A stretch of 9,485 nucleotides of DNA, taken from NCBI GenBank assembly GCA_012513875.1, contig JAAZBI010000033.1, forward strand, positions 1 through 9,485, written 5' to 3'. This stretch comes from Mollicutes bacterium. GTDB taxonomy: Bacteria; Bacillota_I; Bacilli_A; RF39; UBA660. Below the pieces are notes generated by a model. That model did no database searches. It was not told the DNA's origin and saw only the letters and a list, made by a program, of their open reading frames with translations. Shown one piece after another: positions 6,910-9,485 of this stretch (positions within the stretch are counted from its first letter, which is position 1; each line of letters begins with the position of its first letter). Both the position numbers and the translations under genes were made by a program.

Positions 6910-7591
6910 TTTTATACGTTCCTTCCTTGTAGTCTCCTTCTAATTTACCATCTTCAATAACAACAACTCTTTTTTTCATTGAATCTACTATCTCTTTATC
7001 ATGAGTTGCCATTATAACCGTTGTTCCGTTTTTATTAATAGTTTCTAAAACTTTTACAATTTCTAAACTGATTTCAGGATCAAGATTTCCCGTGGGTTCA
7101 TCACATAATAACAATTTTGGTTCGTTAACTATAGCTCTTGCAATAGCAACTCTTTGTTGTTCACCACCAGATAAATGATTTGGAAATTGTTTAGCTTTAT
7201 TTTTTAATCCAACTAATTCTATAGCTTTAATTGTTTTTTGTCTAACTTCATTTTTGGGCAATCCAAAAATTTCTAATGCAAAAGCAACGTTTTCAAAAAC
7301 TGTTAATTTAGGTAAAAGTTTATAATCTTGAAAAACTATTCCTAATTTTCTTCTCAATTTATATACTTTTCTATTTCTTAATTTAGAAACATTAATTCCT
7401 CCTAAAATTATCTTTCCACTATCTGGCTTTTCTTCTCTGTGTAAAAGTTTAATTAAAGTAGATTTTCCAGAGCCTGAAGCTCCTATTACAAAAACAAAAT
7501 CACCTGTTTTGATACTTAAATTAACATTACAAAGAGCTGTAACACCATTTTTATACCTTTTGTTAACCCCTTTAATACTAATCAATTCCAT
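6896..7591 (-). CDS. ftsE: Cell-division ATP-binding protein FtsE
   Basis: FtsE is the cytoplasmic ATPase that drives FtsX. The 231-residue protein has a complete ABC set: Walker A GASGSGKST (37-45), Q-loop Q88, signature LSGGEQQ (140-146), Walker B LLLCDEPTG (160-168) with catalytic E165, D-loop NLD (169-171) and switch H197. Other ABC ATPases such as LolD share these motifs; the assignment as FtsE rests on the directly overlapping ftsX and on the nearby prfB, an arrangement known from Bacillus. The ATG at 7591 has AGAGGTGG close upstream. The stop is TAG (6898-6896), the only non-TAA stop seen in the window. A 50-bp gap with a likely promoter separates it from the YitT gene upstream, with no terminator between them. 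Confidence 0.96.
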   Translation of the reverse strand: MELISIKGVNKRYKNGVTALCNVNLSIKTGDFVFVIGASGSGKSTLIKLLHREEKPDSGKIILGGINVSKLRNRKVYKLRRKLGIVFQDYKLLPKLTVFENVAFALEIFGLPKNEVRQKTIKAIELVGLKNKAKQFPNHLSGGEQQRVAIARAIVNEPKLLLCDEPTGNLDPEISLEIVKVLETINKNGTTVIMATHDKEIVDSMKKRVVVIEDGKLEGDYKEGTYKNEIA

Positions 7592-7617
7592 TATTCCACC
7601 TCTTTATATTATATATA

Positions 7618-7626
7618 AGTATATCA
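7618..7626 (-). promoter_or_regulatory. Likely extended -10 promoter for ftsEX and the DUF5011 gene
   Basis: The minus strand reads TGATATACT, a TG-n extended -10 with TATACT, ending 27 nt before the ftsE ATG. A perfect TATAAT at 7613-7608 is also present but would place the transcript start in the ribosome site. The position 17 nt upstream reads TTTAAA, so the -35 is weak. No terminator is visible after the upstream YitT gene, so read-through may contribute. Confidence 0.45.
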
Positions 7627-7641
7627 TTATTTTTTGATTAT

Positions 7642-8493
7642 TTAAACACTCTTTGATTGATATTCCAATTCATAAGCATCTGTTACAACAAAGAAAGAAT
7701 TTTCATCAATAACATTTAATCCTTCTTTAATACGAAAATAATCTTTATTTGAAATTACACACATTAAAACTTTACTTTCTTTTCCTGTATATCCCCCTAC
7801 TGATTCCAACTCTGTAACGTGAATTTTATATTCATTTAATATATAATCTCTTACTTCATCAATTTTATTTGTCATAATATAAAACATTTTACTATAGGAA
7901 GAACCTAATAAAATTTTATCCGTTGCAATACCAACTACATATAAAGTTAAGATAGCATACATAACTTTATCAAAACCAAATATAGAGCCTCCTAAAAGTA
8001 CAATTGCACCATTAATTAATAAATTAGCTGTTCCAACTGTCATTCCAAAATATTTGTTAATTATTAAAGCAGCTATATCGCTTCCACCAGTTGAACAACC
8101 AATTTTATACACTATTCCAATTGCTATACCACTTAAAACAGCTCCTAAAATTACTATTAAAAAATATTCACTTGTATTTAAAGTTAATTTACTAACCATA
8201 TCACTAATTGGTTCTGTTAAATAAATAAATATAGGGAAAGCAATTGAACCAACAATTGATTTCTTAATTCTGTCTTTACCCAAAAAAATACAACCAACAA
8301 CTAAAGCTCCTACATAACATAGTAAAACAATAATTGAAGGATTGATTCCAAAATATTTATTAGCAATCAAAGAAAGACCGCTACTTCCTCCAATTACAAT
8401 TTTCAAAGGATAAACTGAAGTGTTAAATGCTAAGGCTTGAACAAAAGAAGCAATAATAACAATCAGATAATCTTTAATTGTCATCTTTTTCAT
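7642..8493 (-). CDS. YitT family membrane protein with C-terminal DUF2179 (second tandem copy)
   Basis: This 283-residue protein belongs to the YitT family: about five or six membrane helices over residues 8-195, then a soluble DUF2179 domain (about 200-277). Visible signatures are GGSSGLSLI (35-43) and CSTGGSD (133-139) in the membrane part, and KVLMCVISNKDYFRIKEG (241-258) then FFVVTDAYE (267-275) in the DUF2179 part. Family members are poorly characterised multipass proteins; no substrate can be assigned. The ATG at 8493 has AAGGAGGA upstream and lies 1 bp after the stop of the first copy, so the pair is surely co-transcribed. The copies share layout and many motifs but are well diverged, which suggests an old tandem duplication. 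It lacks the long basic N-terminal extension of its partner. Confidence 0.92.
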   Translation of the reverse strand: MKKMTIKDYLIVIIASFVQALAFNTSVYPLKIVIGGSSGLSLIANKYFGINPSIIVLLCYVGALVVGCIFLGKDRIKKSIVGSIAFPIFIYLTEPISDMVSKLTLNTSEYFLIVILGAVLSGIAIGIVYKIGCSTGGSDIAALIINKYFGMTVGTANLLINGAIVLLGGSIFGFDKVMYAILTLYVVGIATDKILLGSSYSKMFYIMTNKIDEVRDYILNEYKIHVTELESVGGYTGKESKVLMCVISNKDYFRIKEGLNVIDENSFFVVTDAYELEYQSKSV

Positions 8494-8494
8494 A

Positions 8495-9364
8495 TTAAGC
8501 TCCTCCTTTTACCTCGTAGGCATCCGTAGCAACAAAAAAAGCTTTTTCATCAATCATTTTAATTCCTTCTTTTAAACGGAAATAATCTTTTGAAGGAACA
8601 ACACACATTAAAACATTTTCACTTCCACCTTGATATGCTCCTTTAGCTTTCAATATTGTAACCCCATGATTTAAATTGTCTAAAATGTATTCTTTAATTT
8701 CTTGATCTTTTTCAGTTATTATATAAAACGCTTTGTTTTCAGCAATACCTAAAATAACTTTATCAACCATAATACTATAAATATATAAAAAAACTAAAGC
8801 ATACATAATGTTAAATGGCCCCAAGATAATACCGCCAGCTAAAATAACGATTGAATCAAAAATAATTGTCCCTTTACCAATTGAAATTTTAATTATTTTA
8901 GATAAAATTTGAGCAACAATGTCACTTCCACCTGTTGAAAAACCATTTTTTATTATTATTCCACACGATGTTCCCATTAAAAAAGCTGCGATAATAACAT
9001 ATAATAAAACATCTTGATTTTCCAAAACGATTAATGTTCCTATTGATTCAGTTAGTTTAACAAATATAGGAAATAAAATTATCCCTATAATAGATCCCAC
9101 TGTTTTCTTTTTACCTAAAAAAATTAAAGATAAAATTAGTAGTATAACATTTGAAATGGCTATGAAAACTGCTGGATCAATTATTTTTTTAACTATAACA
9201 GCAATACCACTTACTCCACCAGTAACTAAATTATTTGGTAAAATTAAAAGATTATATCCAGCTGCCAAAACAAATATAGCAAAAATAAAAGCAATATATC
9301 TTCTAATTAATTTTCTTTTTTGAATTGCTTCATTAATTTTTAATATTTCTAATTTATTATCCAT
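8495..9364 (-). CDS. YitT family membrane protein with C-terminal DUF2179 (first tandem copy)
   Basis: This 289-residue protein has a basic N-terminal segment (KRKLIRR, 16-22), about five or six membrane helices (about 23-200) and a DUF2179 domain (about 207-284). It shows GGVSGIAVI (49-57), FSTGGSD (142-148), NVLMCVVPSKDYFRLKEG (250-267) and FFVATDAYE (276-284). The glycine-rich STGGSD motif is shared with the second copy. The ATG at 9364 overlaps the end of prfB by 8 bp, and the GGAGGG ribosome site lies inside prfB, so translation is probably coupled to release factor 2. In Bacillus the region between prfB and ftsE holds cccB, so the YitT pair is a lineage-specific insertion or rearrangement. 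The role is unknown. Confidence 0.93.
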   Translation of the reverse strand: MDNKLEILKINEAIQKRKLIRRYIAFIFAIFVLAAGYNLLILPNNLVTGGVSGIAVIVKKIIDPAVFIAISNVILLILSLIFLGKKKTVGSIIGIILFPIFVKLTESIGTLIVLENQDVLLYVIIAAFLMGTSCGIIIKNGFSTGGSDIVAQILSKIIKISIGKGTIIFDSIVILAGGIILGPFNIMYALVFLYIYSIMVDKVILGIAENKAFYIITEKDQEIKEYILDNLNHGVTILKAKGAYQGGSENVLMCVVPSKDYFRLKEGIKMIDEKAFFVATDAYEVKGGA

Positions 9365-9485
9365 TATTTACCCTCCATTTTAAATAAGCTTCAATAAACA
9401 TATCTATTTCTCCATCTAAAACTTTATCTATATTACTTGTTTCTTCATTAGTTCGATGATCTTTTACCATAACATAAGGACACAT
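9357..9485 (-). CDS. prfB: Peptide chain release factor 2, C-terminal 42 residues (runs off right edge)
   Basis: RF2 recognises UAA and UGA stop codons and releases the finished peptide. Only the C-terminus is present: CPYVMVKDHRTN followed by NIDKVLDGEID and FIEAYLKW, which matches the end of RF2 (HPYSMVKDHRT, VMDGDLD and FI-AYL in relatives) and differs from RF1, which ends with a VTDHRI-type sequence. The Met at the window edge is internal, not a start. The stop TAA (9359-9357) lies inside the next gene. The SPF, GGQ and any programmed frameshift site are outside the window. Its presence argues that TGA is a stop codon in this organism. Confidence 0.93.
   Translation of the reverse strand: MCPYVMVKDHRTNEETSNIDKVLDGEIDMFIEAYLKWRVNNG
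9371..9376 (-). promoter_or_regulatory. Ribosome site of the first YitT gene, inside prfB
   Basis: GGAGGG lies 6 nt before the ATG at 9364 and is read in prfB as part of the Trp-Arg-Val codons near the C-terminus. Together with the 8-bp gene overlap this suggests translational coupling. Confidence 0.8.

Noticed and set aside
7592..7641. Terminator between the second YitT gene and ftsE
   Set aside because: The gap is AT-rich but I find no stem with a following T run on the minus strand.

Overview
The window is very AT-rich (roughly 30% G+C by eye). Every gene I can support lies on the minus strand, so genes are described right to left in transcription order. Low G+C, strong AGGAGG-type ribosome sites, short leaders, tiny gaps and a Bacillus-like gene neighbourhood (prfB near ftsEX; tilS next to ftsH) point to a Bacilli or Mollicutes-like Firmicute with a compact genome, perhaps an uncultured host-associated lineage. 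Tryptophan is encoded by TGG, no gene contains an in-frame TGA, eight of nine visible stops are TAA and one is TAG. A release factor 2 gene is present, so TGA should still be a stop, unlike in Mycoplasma.

Layout. (1) 9485-7642: the 3' end of prfB, then two tandem YitT/DUF2179 membrane proteins packed head to tail. (2) 7626-5277: a likely extended -10 promoter, then ftsE, ftsX and a small membrane-anchored protein with a DUF5011 Ig-like domain, closed by a hairpin terminator. FtsEX is an ABC-type system that controls cell-wall hydrolases; the third gene sits where a FtsEX partner could be expected. (3) 5273-2033: a promoter, then tilS (tRNA-Ile lysidine synthetase) overlapping ftsH (membrane AAA+ zinc protease); hpt, which separates these two in Bacillus, is absent. 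(4) 2027-530: a promoter and an unrecognised single-span membrane protein with a Thr/Pro-rich stalk and a large extracellular domain, ended by a terminator. (5) 478-1: a promoter and the start of an unrecognised cytoplasmic protein that runs off the left edge.

The housekeeping genes are conventional. The least explained content is the 472-residue stalked surface protein, the truncated protein downstream of it, and the DUF5011 protein in the ftsEX operon. Two structural regularities stand out. Five putative promoters share a TG-n-TATAAT-like extended -10 placed 26-33 nt before the start codon. Both terminators bury the stop codon of the gene they end in the hairpin's 5' arm. I see no tRNA, rRNA, CRISPR array, insertion sequence or clear mobile element. 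No stretch longer than 300 bases lacks a gene; the longest gap is 441-554, which holds a promoter and a terminator.
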